From an uncultured Prochlorococcus sp. (lineage in GTDB: Bacteria; Cyanobacteriota; Cyanobacteriia; PCC-6307; Cyanobiaceae), in assembly GCA_902518475.1 (NCBI GenBank), contig CABYGI010000001.1:219718-283717 (forward strand): a stretch of 64,000 nt of DNA, written 5' to 3'. How positions within the stretch are numbered: the first letter of the stretch is position 1; each line of letters begins with the position of its first letter. Shown piece after piece: positions 42,337-53,674 of the stretch. Made by a program: the position numbers and the translations under genes. The notes beneath the pieces are model-generated. The model saw nothing but the letters and a program-made list of their open reading frames with translations, was not told where the DNA came from and searched no databases.

Positions 42337-44133
42337 TTAATTTTTTTTCTTTTTATTTATTTTTCTCATTCTTATTGAATCCGGTGTCACCTCAAGCATT
42401 TCATCTGGACCAATATATTCGAGTGCTCTTTCAAGAGTAATATCAACAGGTGACTGCAAAGTATCAAGCTCTTCTGCCCCTGCAGATCTCATATTAGTTA
42501 ACTGCTTAGTTTTGCATATATTCAACTCAAGATCTTGAGGCCGATTATTCTCTCCAATTATCATTCCCTTATAAACTTTAACTCCGGGTTTAATAAAATA
42601 GATTCCTCTATCTTCAGCATTCTTTAATGCATAAAATGTGGCCACACCTTCTTCAAAAGCTATAAGGACTCCATTCCTCCTAGTTTCAAAATCTCCTGTT
42701 TTGGGTTTATATTCATAAAAAGAGTGACTCATGATACCTTCACCTCTAGTTATTCGAACAAATTCACCACGAAAACCGATTAGTCCTCTTGATGGTACGA
42801 GAAATTCTAATTGAGTTCTCCCATCAGAACTTGTCTGCATATTTTTCATCTCCGCCTTTCTCGATCCAAGTTTCTCTATACACGAACCAACGGATGCTTC
42901 AGGCACATCTAGGACCAAAGTCTCTATAGGCTCACATTCAACATTCTCAATTTCTCTAAAAATTACTTGAGGTTGTGAGATTTGAAACTCGAACCCTTCT
43001 CTCCTCATAGTTTCAATCAAAATACCTAAATGTAATTCGCCTCTTCCTGAGACTGAGAACCTATCAGGAGAATCAGTTTCCTCGACCCTTAGAGCAACAT
43101 TGGTTAAAAGTTCCCTTTCCAATCTATTTTTTAATTGTCTACTAGTAACAAATTTCCCTTCTTTACCAGCAAATGGAGAATCGTTAACAACAAAAGTCAT
43201 ATTTAAGGTAGGTTCATCAACTTTGATTAATGGAAGTGGATGCGGAGAATCGGGACATGCAATAGTCTCACCAATATTGACATCGTCAAAACCAGAAACG
43301 GCAACTATATCTCCTGCGAATGCTTCATTTATATCTATCCTTTGTAATCCTTCGAATCCAAGAAGTTTACTAACTTTACCCTTAATAGTTTTTCCATTTT
43401 CCTTAATTAAACTAGCTTGTTGACCATTTTTTATGGTTCCGTTATGAATTTTTCCAATTACAATTCTGCCCAAGAAATCAGAATAGTCCAAAGTAGTTAT
43501 TTGTAGCTGGAGAGGCTTATTAGCATCACCTACTGGAGGTGGAACATGTCTGATAATAGCTTCAAAAAGGGGCATCATATTGTCACTATTAGATTCCATC
43601 TCTTCTTTCGCAAACCCAGATAGGCCGCTTCCAAAAAGATAAGGGAAATCACATTGATCATCATCAGCCCCTAATTCTAAAAACAAATCCAAAACCTTAT
43701 CAATTGCTATTTCTGGTACTACCCTTGGTCTATCAATTTTATTCACGAAAACTATAGGCCTAAGTCCTTTTTCTAATGCTTTTTTTAAAACAAATCTTGT
43801 TTGAGGCATCGGCCCCTCATTTGCATCAACTATAAGCAGACAACCGTCAACCATGCCCAGAACCCTCTCAACTTCTCCTCCAAAATCTGCATGTCCTGGT
43901 GTATCTATAATATTAATTCTGGTATCTTTGTAGTTAACCGCAGTATTTTTTGAGAGTATCGTTATTCCTCTTTCCCTTTCAAGATCATTCGAATCCATTA
44001 CGCATGTAGGAATTACTTCGTTGTCTCGAAATATTCCTGATTGAGATAACAATGCATCCACAAGAGTTGTCTTCCCATGATCTACGTGGGCAATAATTGC
44101 GACATTCCTAATTTCTTTTATCGAAGATGACAT
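42337..44133 (-). CDS. typA: translational GTPase TypA/BipA
   Basis: [41 protein letters not shown]. Confidence 0.98.
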   Translation of the reverse strand: MSSSIKEIRNVAIIAHVDHGKTTLVDALLSQSGIFRDNEVIPTCVMDSNDLERERGITILSKNTAVNYKDTRINIIDTPGHADFGGEVERVLGMVDGCLLIVDANEGPMPQTRFVLKKALEKGLRPIVFVNKIDRPRVVPEIAIDKVLDLFLELGADDDQCDFPYLFGSGLSGFAKEEMESNSDNMMPLFEAIIRHVPPPVGDANKPLQLQITTLDYSDFLGRIVIGKIHNGTIKNGQQASLIKENGKTIKGKVSKLLGFEGLQRIDINEAFAGDIVAVSGFDDVNIGETIACPDSPHPLPLIKVDEPTLNMTFVVNDSPFAGKEGKFVTSRQLKNRLERELLTNVALRVEETDSPDRFSVSGRGELHLGILIETMRREGFEFQISQPQVIFREIENVECEPIETLVLDVPEASVGSCIEKLGSRKAEMKNMQTSSDGRTQLEFLVPSRGLIGFRGEFVRITRGEGIMSHSFYEYKPKTGDFETRRNGVLIAFEEGVATFYALKNAEDRGIYFIKPGVKVYKGMIIGENNRPQDLELNICKTKQLTNMRSAGAEELDTLQSPVDITLERALEYIGPDEMLEVTPDSIRMRKINKKKKN

Positions 44134-44262
44134 TTATAAAATATATATAAATAGTAGATTGGCTTTATTAAGGCTAACTCAAAGAATGCTTATTATGAGA
44201 ATTTTCTCTTTAAGACTTTGAAAAATATAACCATATTAAAGAATTTAATTGATGAATTAAAT

Positions 44263-44976
44263 TTAAAATTTTCTATTTGAACTTTCAAAAACTTTTAAAG
44301 CTTCAATTGAGCCCTCATATCTCCAATGCCAAGGTTCATAATCAATAAATTTATTATCTTTGCTGAACGATAACTTAAAGTGAAATTTAGCTGCATTTTT
44401 TATTAACCATTTAAAGGCGTCAGTATTTTCGAATTTGGTCTCAAAGTCTGTTTCTCTTTGAGTAGCATCACCAATATCAATTGCAAAACCAGTACTATGT
44501 TCAGAATATCCTGGGGGAGCTGAAACTCTAGCTCTTTCTGCAGCTTCCTGATTTCTAAAAGATTTTAAAGAGTAGAAGATTTCGTTTTGCAGATTTATTG
44601 ATCTGTAACCACTTAAGAAAACTAGGAATACCCCATCCTTTTTTGCTTCATTCCTCATTTTTATTAAAGAATCACGCATATCAACATGAACTTCAATATT
44701 GGGATCAATTAAAACTAGTTTTTCCTTAGGAATTTCGGCATAGGGTAAATGTCCCAAAATCCTATGGTCGTGATTTATCAGAACCTGAAAATTAGAATTA
44801 TCAAGAGATCCTATTTCTACATTTCTAATTAATCGCAATGCAAAGACCGAAAACAATAATAAAAGAAATGGAGAAAGTATTAATAATTTTTTTTTAAGTA
44901 TTGAGTTGGAATTATTAAAGTAGGTTCTTTTAGCTATAGGTATATCGAATTGAATTAAATCTTTGTTTTGTTCCAA
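44263..44976 (-). CDS. VanY-type D-alanyl-D-alanine carboxypeptidase, membrane-anchored
   Basis: SGYRSINLQNEIF; PPGYSEHSTGFAIDIGD; EPWHWRYEG. Confidence 0.9.
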   Translation of the reverse strand: MEQNKDLIQFDIPIAKRTYFNNSNSILKKKLLILSPFLLLLFSVFALRLIRNVEIGSLDNSNFQVLINHDHRILGHLPYAEIPKEKLVLIDPNIEVHVDMRDSLIKMRNEAKKDGVFLVFLSGYRSINLQNEIFYSLKSFRNQEAAERARVSAPPGYSEHSTGFAIDIGDATQRETDFETKFENTDAFKWLIKNAAKFHFKLSFSKDNKFIDYEPWHWRYEGSIEALKVFESSNRKF

Positions 44977-45088
44977 TATTTAGAAGTGAATCTGGAAAAC
45001 ATATTTCGATATTAACTATTATTTTAAGAAATGCACTTTTATAAGCAAAAAAGATGTAGGTTTTATATAGATTATTATTTTTTTTCGT

Positions 45089-46429
45089 ATGTTGAGGGTA
45101 GCTGTTATTGGAGGAGGTCCAAGTGGTTCATGTGCTGCAGAAATACTTGCTAAAGCTGGAATAAAAACTTGGCTTTTCGAGAGAAAATTAGATAATGCAA
45201 AACCATGTGGAGGAGCTATTCCTCTTTGCATGGTAGAAGAATTTGATTTACCTGAGTCAATTATTGATAGAAAAGTAAGGCATATGAGAATGATATCCCC
45301 ATCAAATAGAGAGGTAGACATAAGTCTAGATAGAGTTTATGGGAAAAGTGATAATGAGTTTATTGGGATGTGTAGAAGGGAAGTTATGGATGCCTTTATG
45401 CGTAAAAGAGCATCAGATCTTGGGGCAACACTAATAAATGGATTGGTTACTTCTATTGATACTGGTAATAATAATCAAGGACCTTATAAACTTTCCTATT
45501 CAGATTTCACGAATGGAGATAAAAAAGGAGAACTTAAGGAGCTTACTGTTGACCTTTTAATCGGTGCCGATGGAGCCAATAGTAGAGTTGCAAAAGCGAT
45601 GGATGCAGGGGATTACAAAGTTGCTATTGCATTTCAGGAGAGAATTAAACTACCTAAAGAAGAAATGAGTTACTACGAGGATCTTGCTGAAATGTATGTA
45701 GGCACTGATGTTTCACCAGATTTTTATGGATGGGTATTCCCTAAATATGATCATGTTGCAGTGGGCACTGGAACAATGCAAAAGAATCAGTCATTAATAA
45801 AGGGACTTCAAGAAGGAGTAAGAAATAGGGCAAAGAAAAGACTTGTTAATGGTGAAGTAATAAAGGTAGAAGCTCACCCGATACCTGAGCATCCAAGGCC
45901 AAGAAGAGTAGTTGGGAGAATGGCACTGGTTGGTGATGCAGCTGGTTATGTTACAAAAAGTTCTGGAGAGGGTATCTATTTTGCTGCAAAAAGCGGAAGA
46001 ATGTGTGCTGAAGAAATTGTTGAAGCATCAAAAAACGGTCAAGTAATTCCATCAGAAAAAGATTTAAAAAACTATCTTAAAAAATGGGATAAAAAATATG
46101 GCACAACTTATAAGGTGCTAGAAATCCTTCAAAATATTTTCTACAGAAATGATTCTGCAAGAGAAGCCTTTGTTGAAATGTGCGATGACATGGATGTACA
46201 AAGACTTACTTTTGATAGTTACCTTTACAAAAAAGTTGTTTCCATGAAACCATTACAGCAACTTAAAATTACAATGCTTACACTTGGTTCGATTTTAAGA
46301 GGAAAAGCACTAGCACCTCTAAAATATAAACCTGTCGATAGTGCTGTTAGGGAAAATAAAGAAGTAGAAAAAATGTTAGAAAACTATTCAATAAAAGGAG
46401 GCATTAAAGTTAAGAGTTCAAAAGTGTAA
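45089..46429 (+). CDS. chlP: geranylgeranyl reductase
   Basis: VIGGGPSGSCAAEILAKAG; KPCGGAIPLCMVEEF; GDAAGYVTKSSGEGIYFA. Confidence 0.97.
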   Translation: MLRVAVIGGGPSGSCAAEILAKAGIKTWLFERKLDNAKPCGGAIPLCMVEEFDLPESIIDRKVRHMRMISPSNREVDISLDRVYGKSDNEFIGMCRREVMDAFMRKRASDLGATLINGLVTSIDTGNNNQGPYKLSYSDFTNGDKKGELKELTVDLLIGADGANSRVAKAMDAGDYKVAIAFQERIKLPKEEMSYYEDLAEMYVGTDVSPDFYGWVFPKYDHVAVGTGTMQKNQSLIKGLQEGVRNRAKKRLVNGEVIKVEAHPIPEHPRPRRVVGRMALVGDAAGYVTKSSGEGIYFAAKSGRMCAEEIVEASKNGQVIPSEKDLKNYLKKWDKKYGTTYKVLEILQNIFYRNDSAREAFVEMCDDMDVQRLTFDSYLYKKVVSMKPLQQLKITMLTLGSILRGKALAPLKYKPVDSAVRENKEVEKMLENYSIKGGIKVKSSKV

Positions 46430-48572
46430 AGTCGGCTATTTTTAGAGAATAATTTCTAATCAAGCTCAACAAATTGAGTCTATTATTTCTTATTTTTAAA
46501 TCATCTGACATTATTAGGACTCCCTTTTCATTATCAAATAAATCTTCGATAGTGTTTACATTAATCTTAAACAAATTTAGAAGTTCCAAATAATTACAAT
46601 CACCTTCCGAAAAAAGTTTTTCTAATTCTCCAATAAATTCAAAAACTTTCAATTCACAATCTTTTTCAAAAAGTTTTTTGTTTACATAATCTCCTGTAGA
46701 GAGAACGTCTGTTGAAAGATCACTATTATTAGCTAATTTGCTTACCCTCGTAATTACCTTCTGGATTTCAACAAAATTTTCCTTTTCGTTAAAATTCATA
46801 ATAGATTTGATTCTATTTTTAAGATCAACAATATTCAATACTCTTTTTTGAGATAATTCATCAGAAGAGCAAACGGCCTTTATTAATTCTTTACGTAGTG
46901 ATATTTCTTCTAGATGACTAACAATTCTTTGAAATAAAAATTCATTTAAATCATTAAATACTGCTTCTCTTGAGAAGTTTAAATTTGGAAATAAGATTTT
47001 CCAAAAATCAATAAGTTCGTTAAATAATTTATCTAAAGGTAAATCAAATTCATAATCCCAAATTATTTTAATCACTCCATTCAAATTTCTTCTTAAAGCA
47101 TAAGGATCAGATGATCCACTTGGACGTTTACCAGAAATAAATATACTTATTAAGGTTTCGACCTTATCTGCTATAGAAACTATTGCACCATATTTTGTGG
47201 AAGGTAAAGCATCTTTATAAAAAGAAGGTAAATAATGTTCAGCGACAGCCAAGCAAACATCCCCACTAAATCCCTCATATTTAAGATATTTACCACCCAT
47301 TATTCCTTGCAGCTCAGGAAATTCGAAAACAATTTCACTACATAAGTCGTTTTTGCAGTATTTAGCAGCTTCTATTATTTTTTTTTCTTCTAAAGACTTA
47401 TCATTTAAAAATTTAAGAATTTTTTTAGTAACTTCCTCTATCCTTTCTACCCTCTGAAATATATTTCCAAGTCCTTTCAAATAGGAAACAGATTTAAGCT
47501 TTTCATTTCTTTCGATTGAAGCAACTTTTTTGTCACTTTCTACGAAAAACTTTGCATCTGAGAACCTTGCCCTTAATACTTTCTCATTACCTTTGGCAAT
47601 ATTATTATTTGATTCTTCAAGGCCATTTGAAATAACGCAGAAAGTTGTACTAATATTTTTTTCAGAGCTTAAATCTAGTTTAGAAAAACTTTTATTTTTC
47701 AATAAAAGAGGAACGTATCTTTGATGATTTTTCATGACTGTTGAGAGAACTTCAACAGGAAGATCAAGAAATTCATCACTAAATTTGCCAATAATTAAGT
47801 CTGGCCATTCAACTAAATCAGTAAGTTCATTTAGTAATCCTTCTGAAAGGTCAGGTTTCAGATTTAAAGATACAGATGTCTGATTTATTAGACTTTCAAT
47901 TTTTTCCTTTCTTTCATTTCGAATAGCTATTACTCTATTTTGTTTCAATAATTCAAAAAAATCATCAGGATTCCGAACTTCTAAAACTTCATTGATTAGC
48001 CTATGACTTTTTGTTTCATTACTTATTTTGATCTTTGGATCACATTCATTAAATTCAAAATCAAGAATTTCATCATTATAAATAGAGGCAATCCACCTAA
48101 TAGGTCTTGAAAATTTTATGTTCCCAGCCCCCCATTTCATAAATCGAGGGCCTTGAAGACTCTTTACTAATTTTGGGATAATGGAAGCCAAAGAAATTTT
48201 TGTTGATAGTCCTTTCTCAATTTTCTTTCCAAATACAAAATCACCCTTTTCTGTAGTTTTTATTTCTAGCTCGCCTACATCTATATCTAAGCTTTTAGCA
48301 AATCCTAAAGCAGCATTAGTAGGACTTCCATTTAAATAAGCTAAATTTGCTTTAGGCCCCTTTCTTTCTGTTATCTTATCTTCTGCATAATCAACTAAAC
48401 CTTCTAGAAGTAGAACTATCCTCCTTGGTGTTGAGGTAACTACTATATGTTCGCATTTGATTAACTTTTTATCCAATTCAAATTCTATTAAAGATTTAAA
48501 TTGCTCTAGAACAGAATGAGAAAATTTTGCAGGCAACTCTTCTGTTCCTATCTCAAGTAAATATTTAGACAA
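46410..48572 (-). CDS. glyS: glycyl-tRNA synthetase beta subunit
   Basis: LLEIGTEELPAKF; RFMKWGAGNIKFSRPIRWI; RPSGSSDPYALRR. Confidence 0.97.
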   Translation of the reverse strand: MSKYLLEIGTEELPAKFSHSVLEQFKSLIEFELDKKLIKCEHIVVTSTPRRIVLLLEGLVDYAEDKITERKGPKANLAYLNGSPTNAALGFAKSLDIDVGELEIKTTEKGDFVFGKKIEKGLSTKISLASIIPKLVKSLQGPRFMKWGAGNIKFSRPIRWIASIYNDEILDFEFNECDPKIKISNETKSHRLINEVLEVRNPDDFFELLKQNRVIAIRNERKEKIESLINQTSVSLNLKPDLSEGLLNELTDLVEWPDLIIGKFSDEFLDLPVEVLSTVMKNHQRYVPLLLKNKSFSKLDLSSEKNISTTFCVISNGLEESNNNIAKGNEKVLRARFSDAKFFVESDKKVASIERNEKLKSVSYLKGLGNIFQRVERIEEVTKKILKFLNDKSLEEKKIIEAAKYCKNDLCSEIVFEFPELQGIMGGKYLKYEGFSGDVCLAVAEHYLPSFYKDALPSTKYGAIVSIADKVETLISIFISGKRPSGSSDPYALRRNLNGVIKIIWDYEFDLPLDKLFNELIDFWKILFPNLNFSREAVFNDLNEFLFQRIVSHLEEISLRKELIKAVCSSDELSQKRVLNIVDLKNRIKSIMNFNEKENFVEIQKVITRVSKLANNSDLSTDVLSTGDYVNKKLFEKDCELKVFEFIGELEKLFSEGDCNYLELLNLFKINVNTIEDLFDNEKGVLIMSDDLKIRNNRLNLLSLIRNYSLKIADFTLLNS

Positions 48573-48659
48573 GAAAAAAATATGACTTCACTTACTATAA
48601 TTTACTACCAGTTAAATAAGCTTTTCGCTAATGTATAAAAAGAGATATTTTTTGGTCCT

Positions 48660-50447
48660 TTGATCAAGGTAGAGAAAGTAAAAAAGAAAAAAGATCCTGC
48701 CAAGGAGGAAACTGTTTGTTTGGCAAATGGATTAGAAGTTTCTAAATTTGAAAATTTTAAAAAAAGTAGCCAATTTCTTAAAGAACCACTCGCTACAGAA
48801 TTGGTCAATGATAGTGATCACTTTACGAATGATGCGGTTCAGTTATTAAAATTTCATGGTAGTTATCAACAAGATAACAGGGAAAATAGAAAGCCGGGCA
48901 AAAGTAAAGATTGGCAAATGATGCTTAGGTTAAGAAATCCGGGCGGTGAAATCCCTGGGAAATTATTTTTGGCATTAGATGGATTATCTGACAAACTAGG
49001 TAATGGAACACTTAGGGCTACGACAAGGCAAGCCTTTCAAATGCATGGAATAAGAAAGGAGAACCTAAAGGAAGTTATTCAAACAATAGTAAATTCAATG
49101 GGCTCTACATTAGCTGCATGTGGAGACATAAATAGAAACGTAATGGCTCCTGCGGCTCCATTTGATTCCCCAGACTATAGTATTGCGAGAGCATTGGCAA
49201 AAAAAGTTGCAGATCTTCTCACTCCAATGGCTGGCCAAGGCACTTTTTTAGAGCTTTGGGCTGATGGAGATTTAGAGTACACTATAAAGCCTGACAAAGA
49301 TATTGAAGAAATTAGAAAGCTCCAATTCAAAGATAATGTTTTTAGTGGGATAAAAGATGAGCCTCTATATGGTTCAACTTATTTACCGAGAAAATTCAAA
49401 TGTGCTGTTACAGTGCCTGGGGATAATTCTGTTGATCTTCTTACCAATGACATAGGAATAGTTGCCTTTACCTCTAAAGATGGAAATTTAGAAGGGTGCA
49501 ACTTCTATGTTGGAGGTGGTATGGGTCGCACACATAATAATGAAGAGACCTTTGCCAGAATTGCAGATCCACTTGGATATGTTGAAGAATCTGATGTTTA
49601 TGAATTAATACAAAGCATTGTTGCTATTCAAAGAGATTATGGTGATAGAAAATCAAGAAAAAATTCGAGAATGAAATATCTTCTTCATAGAAAAGGTATT
49701 AAATGGTTCAAAAAGATACTTTCTGATAAGTATTTCAAAAAAGAAATTAAAAAAATCAGAAAAGAACCGGATAAGGTTCTTACTGATTACCTAGGTTGGC
49801 ATAAACAAAATAAAACCTCATATTTTGTAGGTTTACCATTACTATCAGGGAGATTATCTGGGGAGAAGAAGAATACCATCACAAGTATTGTTAAAAAATA
49901 TAATTTAGATTTAAGACTCACACCTAATCAAGATATTTTACTTTGTAATATCGCAAATAAACACAAAGGTGAAATTCAAAAATCTCTTTCAAAAATTGGA
50001 TATGAAAATTTAGAAAACATTAATGAAATACAAAGACACGCTCTGGCTTGTCCCGCTTTACCATTATGTGGTCTTGCAATGACTGAAGCTGAAAGAATAT
50101 TACCTGATGTATTAAAAAGGATTGAAAATTTACTGTTAGATCTAAAAATACAAAAGACAATATTGTTCAGAATGACGGGATGTCCGAATGGATGTACCAG
50201 GCCTTATATGGCCGAATTAGCACTTGTTGGAAGTGGGCAAAACAAATACCAATTATGGTTGGGGGGGAGTAAAAATCTGCAAAGGCTGGCTAAACCATTC
50301 TTGCAAAGAATGGAACTTAACGATTTAGAAAAAACTTTACAACCATTATTTGATAATTGGAAGAATAGTATGCATTTGGATTTCGGAGATTTTATAAATA
50401 CACAAGATGAAAATTATATACTGAAATTACTAAATGAAAATCAATAG
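48660..50447 (+). CDS. sir: ferredoxin-sulfite reductase
   Basis: LRATTRQAFQMHGI; ACPALPLCGLAMTEAER; RMTGCPNGCTRPY. Confidence 0.93.
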   Translation: MIKVEKVKKKKDPAKEETVCLANGLEVSKFENFKKSSQFLKEPLATELVNDSDHFTNDAVQLLKFHGSYQQDNRENRKPGKSKDWQMMLRLRNPGGEIPGKLFLALDGLSDKLGNGTLRATTRQAFQMHGIRKENLKEVIQTIVNSMGSTLAACGDINRNVMAPAAPFDSPDYSIARALAKKVADLLTPMAGQGTFLELWADGDLEYTIKPDKDIEEIRKLQFKDNVFSGIKDEPLYGSTYLPRKFKCAVTVPGDNSVDLLTNDIGIVAFTSKDGNLEGCNFYVGGGMGRTHNNEETFARIADPLGYVEESDVYELIQSIVAIQRDYGDRKSRKNSRMKYLLHRKGIKWFKKILSDKYFKKEIKKIRKEPDKVLTDYLGWHKQNKTSYFVGLPLLSGRLSGEKKNTITSIVKKYNLDLRLTPNQDILLCNIANKHKGEIQKSLSKIGYENLENINEIQRHALACPALPLCGLAMTEAERILPDVLKRIENLLLDLKIQKTILFRMTGCPNGCTRPYMAELALVGSGQNKYQLWLGGSKNLQRLAKPFLQRMELNDLEKTLQPLFDNWKNSMHLDFGDFINTQDENYILKLLNENQ

Positions 50448-50450
50448 ATT

Positions 50451-51134
50451 TTAAATTTTTCCATAAATGGCATTTGTTTTTTTATTTTTCCAAGCCCATA
50501 ATTGATCACCATAACTAAAATGCCACCATTCATTAGGATGTTGAGCAAAACCAAATTTAGTCATAATCTCCCTTAATAAATTTCTTCTACCATTCCAAAT
50601 AATTGCTTCTTCATTCCTTAAGTTTGCATAAAAATAAGGTTTTGAGGTCTCATCCATTTGATCAACCATGCTCCCCATTTCAACAAGATTTCCGTCTTCA
50701 TCTGATAAACAAACATCCATTGCGCCCCCAGTTGAATGAGGGGGAGGGCACTTAATGTCATAAGAAGGATATGCCCAAAATTTTTCAACTTTTTTTAAAA
50801 TGGATGGATAAGATTTTATATTTTCAAAAGAAATATCAGTATCAGATTTTTTACACTCTAATAAAAATGCTCTTTTAAACATAAATTCCTGGACTTCTAA
50901 AGGTCTCCAACTGTCATAAATTAAAAGATTTAAACTGCTCTTTGATATCAAATAATCATTTACTTTTACTAATCTATTTACGACCTCCTCTCTTAATTTC
51001 CAAATAGAAGTTTTATCTTTGTAAGGTGCTCCTAAACGAGCGTAAGGGTGGGGATCTATAAACTTTAAGCAGCTAGGTATAGCTATTAATTTATCTCCAT
51101 TATCTTTGATTGGTATTTTATTCCAAATTTTCAA
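50451..51134 (-). CDS. VanX-type D-Ala-D-Ala dipeptidase
   Basis: IYDSWRPLEVQEFMF; PPPHSTGGAMDVCL; EWWHFSYGDQLWA. Confidence 0.92.
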   Translation of the reverse strand: MKIWNKIPIKDNGDKLIAIPSCLKFIDPHPYARLGAPYKDKTSIWKLREEVVNRLVKVNDYLISKSSLNLLIYDSWRPLEVQEFMFKRAFLLECKKSDTDISFENIKSYPSILKKVEKFWAYPSYDIKCPPPHSTGGAMDVCLSDEDGNLVEMGSMVDQMDETSKPYFYANLRNEEAIIWNGRRNLLREIMTKFGFAQHPNEWWHFSYGDQLWAWKNKKTNAIYGKI

Positions 51135-51191
51135 TTGAAATTTACAATTGATTTATAGTGGCATATATATCAAAAATTACAATGATAGTTT

Positions 51192-53672
51192 TCAATTTAA
51201 GAAATCATGAATGAATTTATTATCAGAATTATCAATAAGTATATTCCTTAAAACAATATTTTCTTTTAAGTCAGGATCATCACTAACAATCTTAATAGCC
51301 TCTTCACGAGCCTTATCAATAAGAAATTTATTGTTAGGTAAATTATCCAGTACAAAATCAGGTAATCCGGATTGTCTATATCCTAAAATCTGGCCTGGTC
51401 CTCTAAACTCCAAGTCTTTTTCAGCAATATAAAAGCCATCATTAGATTTTTGCAAAACACAAAGTCTTTTATTTTCTAATCCATTTTTATCGGGGGTTAC
51501 AAGATAACAAAAAGATTTTGTTGATCCTCTACCTACTCGCCCCCTCAATTGATGCAGCTGAGACAATCCAAATCTGTCCGAATTATAAATAATCATAATT
51601 GTGGCGTTAGGTACATCAATGCCAACCTCAATTACTGTAGTTGAAACCAATATATTAATTTCGTTCTTTAAAAAAGAATTAATTACTTCATTCTTTTCTT
51701 GTGAACTTAATTTGCCATGTAATAATCCAACTTTTTTATTAAAAAAGACCTCTTCTGACAAATGTTTAAATGTTCTCTTTGCGGAGCTTAAATTCATTTT
51801 TTCTGAATCTTCTATAAGTGGCAAAATCACATAAGCTTGCTTTCCCCTATTGATCTCATCTTCAACAATCTTAAACAAGTTAGTTAAATCATCTTCTGAA
51901 ATTATTTTTGTAGTTATAGGAACTCTCCCAGGAGGAAGTTCTGTAATTTGACTAACATCTAAATCACCATAAATAGAAAGCGCAAGAGTTCTTGGAATTG
52001 GTGTTGCTGTCATTGATAACAAGTTAGTATTTTCTCCTTTATTTAGTAATCTATTTCTTTGAGTAACTCCAAATCTATGTTGTTCATCAATTACGACCAT
52101 CCCTAATGCATTAAAGATGACTTTATCCTCAAATAACGCATGAGTACCTACGAGAATATCAACTAATCCATTGTTCAAATTTGAAAAAATTTCTTTTCTC
52201 TTTTTTTGAGGAGTATTCCCAGTAAGTAGTTCAACCGAAACTAAAAGGGGGTTCAAATATTTTAATAAATTTTTATAATGCTGTTCTGCCAATACCTCAG
52301 TAGGAACCATAAATGCACCTTGCAGGTTTTTTTCAATGACAAGTAAAAGAGACGCTATTGCAATTATAGTTTTACCACTTCCTACATCTCCCTGAAGCAA
52401 CCTAGACATTGGAATGGGATTAGATAAATCCTTCTTAATTTCATTTAAAACATTTGCTTGAGATTTTGTTAATTCAAAAGGAAAAGTATTTAAAAATTCT
52501 TTTAATAAAGATTTCTTTTGAGGTAATTGTTGGGAAGTTATATTTTTATTCATCTTTCTTTTTCTAAGTAGGAACTTTATTTGAAGTAGGAACAACTCAT
52601 CAAAAACCAAACGTTTTTTTGACTCAATAAGTGCCTCTTGAGTTGGTGGAAAATGAATATTTATCAACGACTCTCCTTTTGACAATAAAGATAATGAATC
52701 AAGTTGCTTTTTATTTAAAATTTCTGGATATTGCTTTGCATAAATCAGTACCTTTTTCATAAGTTTGATAAAACTCATATTTGATAATGCTTCACCTAAT
52801 GAATACAAGGGTAATATTTTGCCTGAGTAATTAAAATTATCATTGTTATTTTTAAGAATTTCAATCTGGGGATCTACAAAAGTTTTACCATACTCTGTCA
52901 ATTTAACCTTACCGGAGATTGCTAATTTGGTTCCAGAAGTATACAAAGATTTTTGAGATGTGAAAAAGGAGTAAGATCTAAATCTTCTTCCTAAAAAAAA
53001 TTTTGTAACCTTTATTGAAGAAGTTTCATCGGAAACTAAAATATTCATTATTGATAAATTACTATTTTTTTTACTCTTATGAATATAAAATCTTCTAACG
53101 TGTGCGATGCAAGTGTATAAATTATCTGGTTTTAAATTTATTATCTTAACTCTTTTCGTATAGTCTAGATATGTTCGTGGGAAATAATTAATTAGATCTT
53201 TTATATGAAATATTCCTAATTCATTAAGCTTATTTTTATAAACTTTACCTACATTTTTTATTAATGAAATATCTGAATCAAAAGACAAACTTGAATCAGC
53301 TTTATTCAGAAAAACATTATTAGATATATTATTAGAACTTTCTATTTCTAGCGTTTTTCCTAGTTTATAAAGATTTTTTCTTGTATCAATTATTAACCTC
53401 TTTCTTTGATTTTCATCTAATTTATTATATTCATTATATTTTTTAGAAAATTCATAAAATATCCTTAAATATTCGTCTGAGAGACTTAGATTATCAAGTT
53501 TTTTTAATGATTCATGCAAATAATCATTAAAATATTTTTCTCTACCTAAAGTATTAATAAATTTGTTTTCAATTTCAATAGTAAGAGACTTTTGAAGAAG
53601 TCTTATCCAATCTTTAATTAATTTATTATTATTCCCGCTAATAGCCACATTTGAAAAAGAATTTTTTTTCAA
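51192..53672 (-). CDS. recG: ATP-dependent DNA helicase RecG
   Basis: RLLQGDVGSGKTIIA; VVIDEQHRFGVTQR; QLRGRVGRG. Confidence 0.97.
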   Translation of the reverse strand: MKKNSFSNVAISGNNNKLIKDWIRLLQKSLTIEIENKFINTLGREKYFNDYLHESLKKLDNLSLSDEYLRIFYEFSKKYNEYNKLDENQRKRLIIDTRKNLYKLGKTLEIESSNNISNNVFLNKADSSLSFDSDISLIKNVGKVYKNKLNELGIFHIKDLINYFPRTYLDYTKRVKIINLKPDNLYTCIAHVRRFYIHKSKKNSNLSIMNILVSDETSSIKVTKFFLGRRFRSYSFFTSQKSLYTSGTKLAISGKVKLTEYGKTFVDPQIEILKNNNDNFNYSGKILPLYSLGEALSNMSFIKLMKKVLIYAKQYPEILNKKQLDSLSLLSKGESLINIHFPPTQEALIESKKRLVFDELFLLQIKFLLRKRKMNKNITSQQLPQKKSLLKEFLNTFPFELTKSQANVLNEIKKDLSNPIPMSRLLQGDVGSGKTIIAIASLLLVIEKNLQGAFMVPTEVLAEQHYKNLLKYLNPLLVSVELLTGNTPQKKRKEIFSNLNNGLVDILVGTHALFEDKVIFNALGMVVIDEQHRFGVTQRNRLLNKGENTNLLSMTATPIPRTLALSIYGDLDVSQITELPPGRVPITTKIISEDDLTNLFKIVEDEINRGKQAYVILPLIEDSEKMNLSSAKRTFKHLSEEVFFNKKVGLLHGKLSSQEKNEVINSFLKNEINILVSTTVIEVGIDVPNATIMIIYNSDRFGLSQLHQLRGRVGRGSTKSFCYLVTPDKNGLENKRLCVLQKSNDGFYIAEKDLEFRGPGQILGYRQSGLPDFVLDNLPNNKFLIDKAREEAIKIVSDDPDLKENIVLRNILIDNSDNKFIHDFLN

Positions 53673-53674
53673 CG

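Noticed and set aside
43100-43423. 107-aa plus-strand ORF antisense to typA
   Set aside because: Inside typA, no domain; the same reasoning applies to the other track ORFs nested in confident genes
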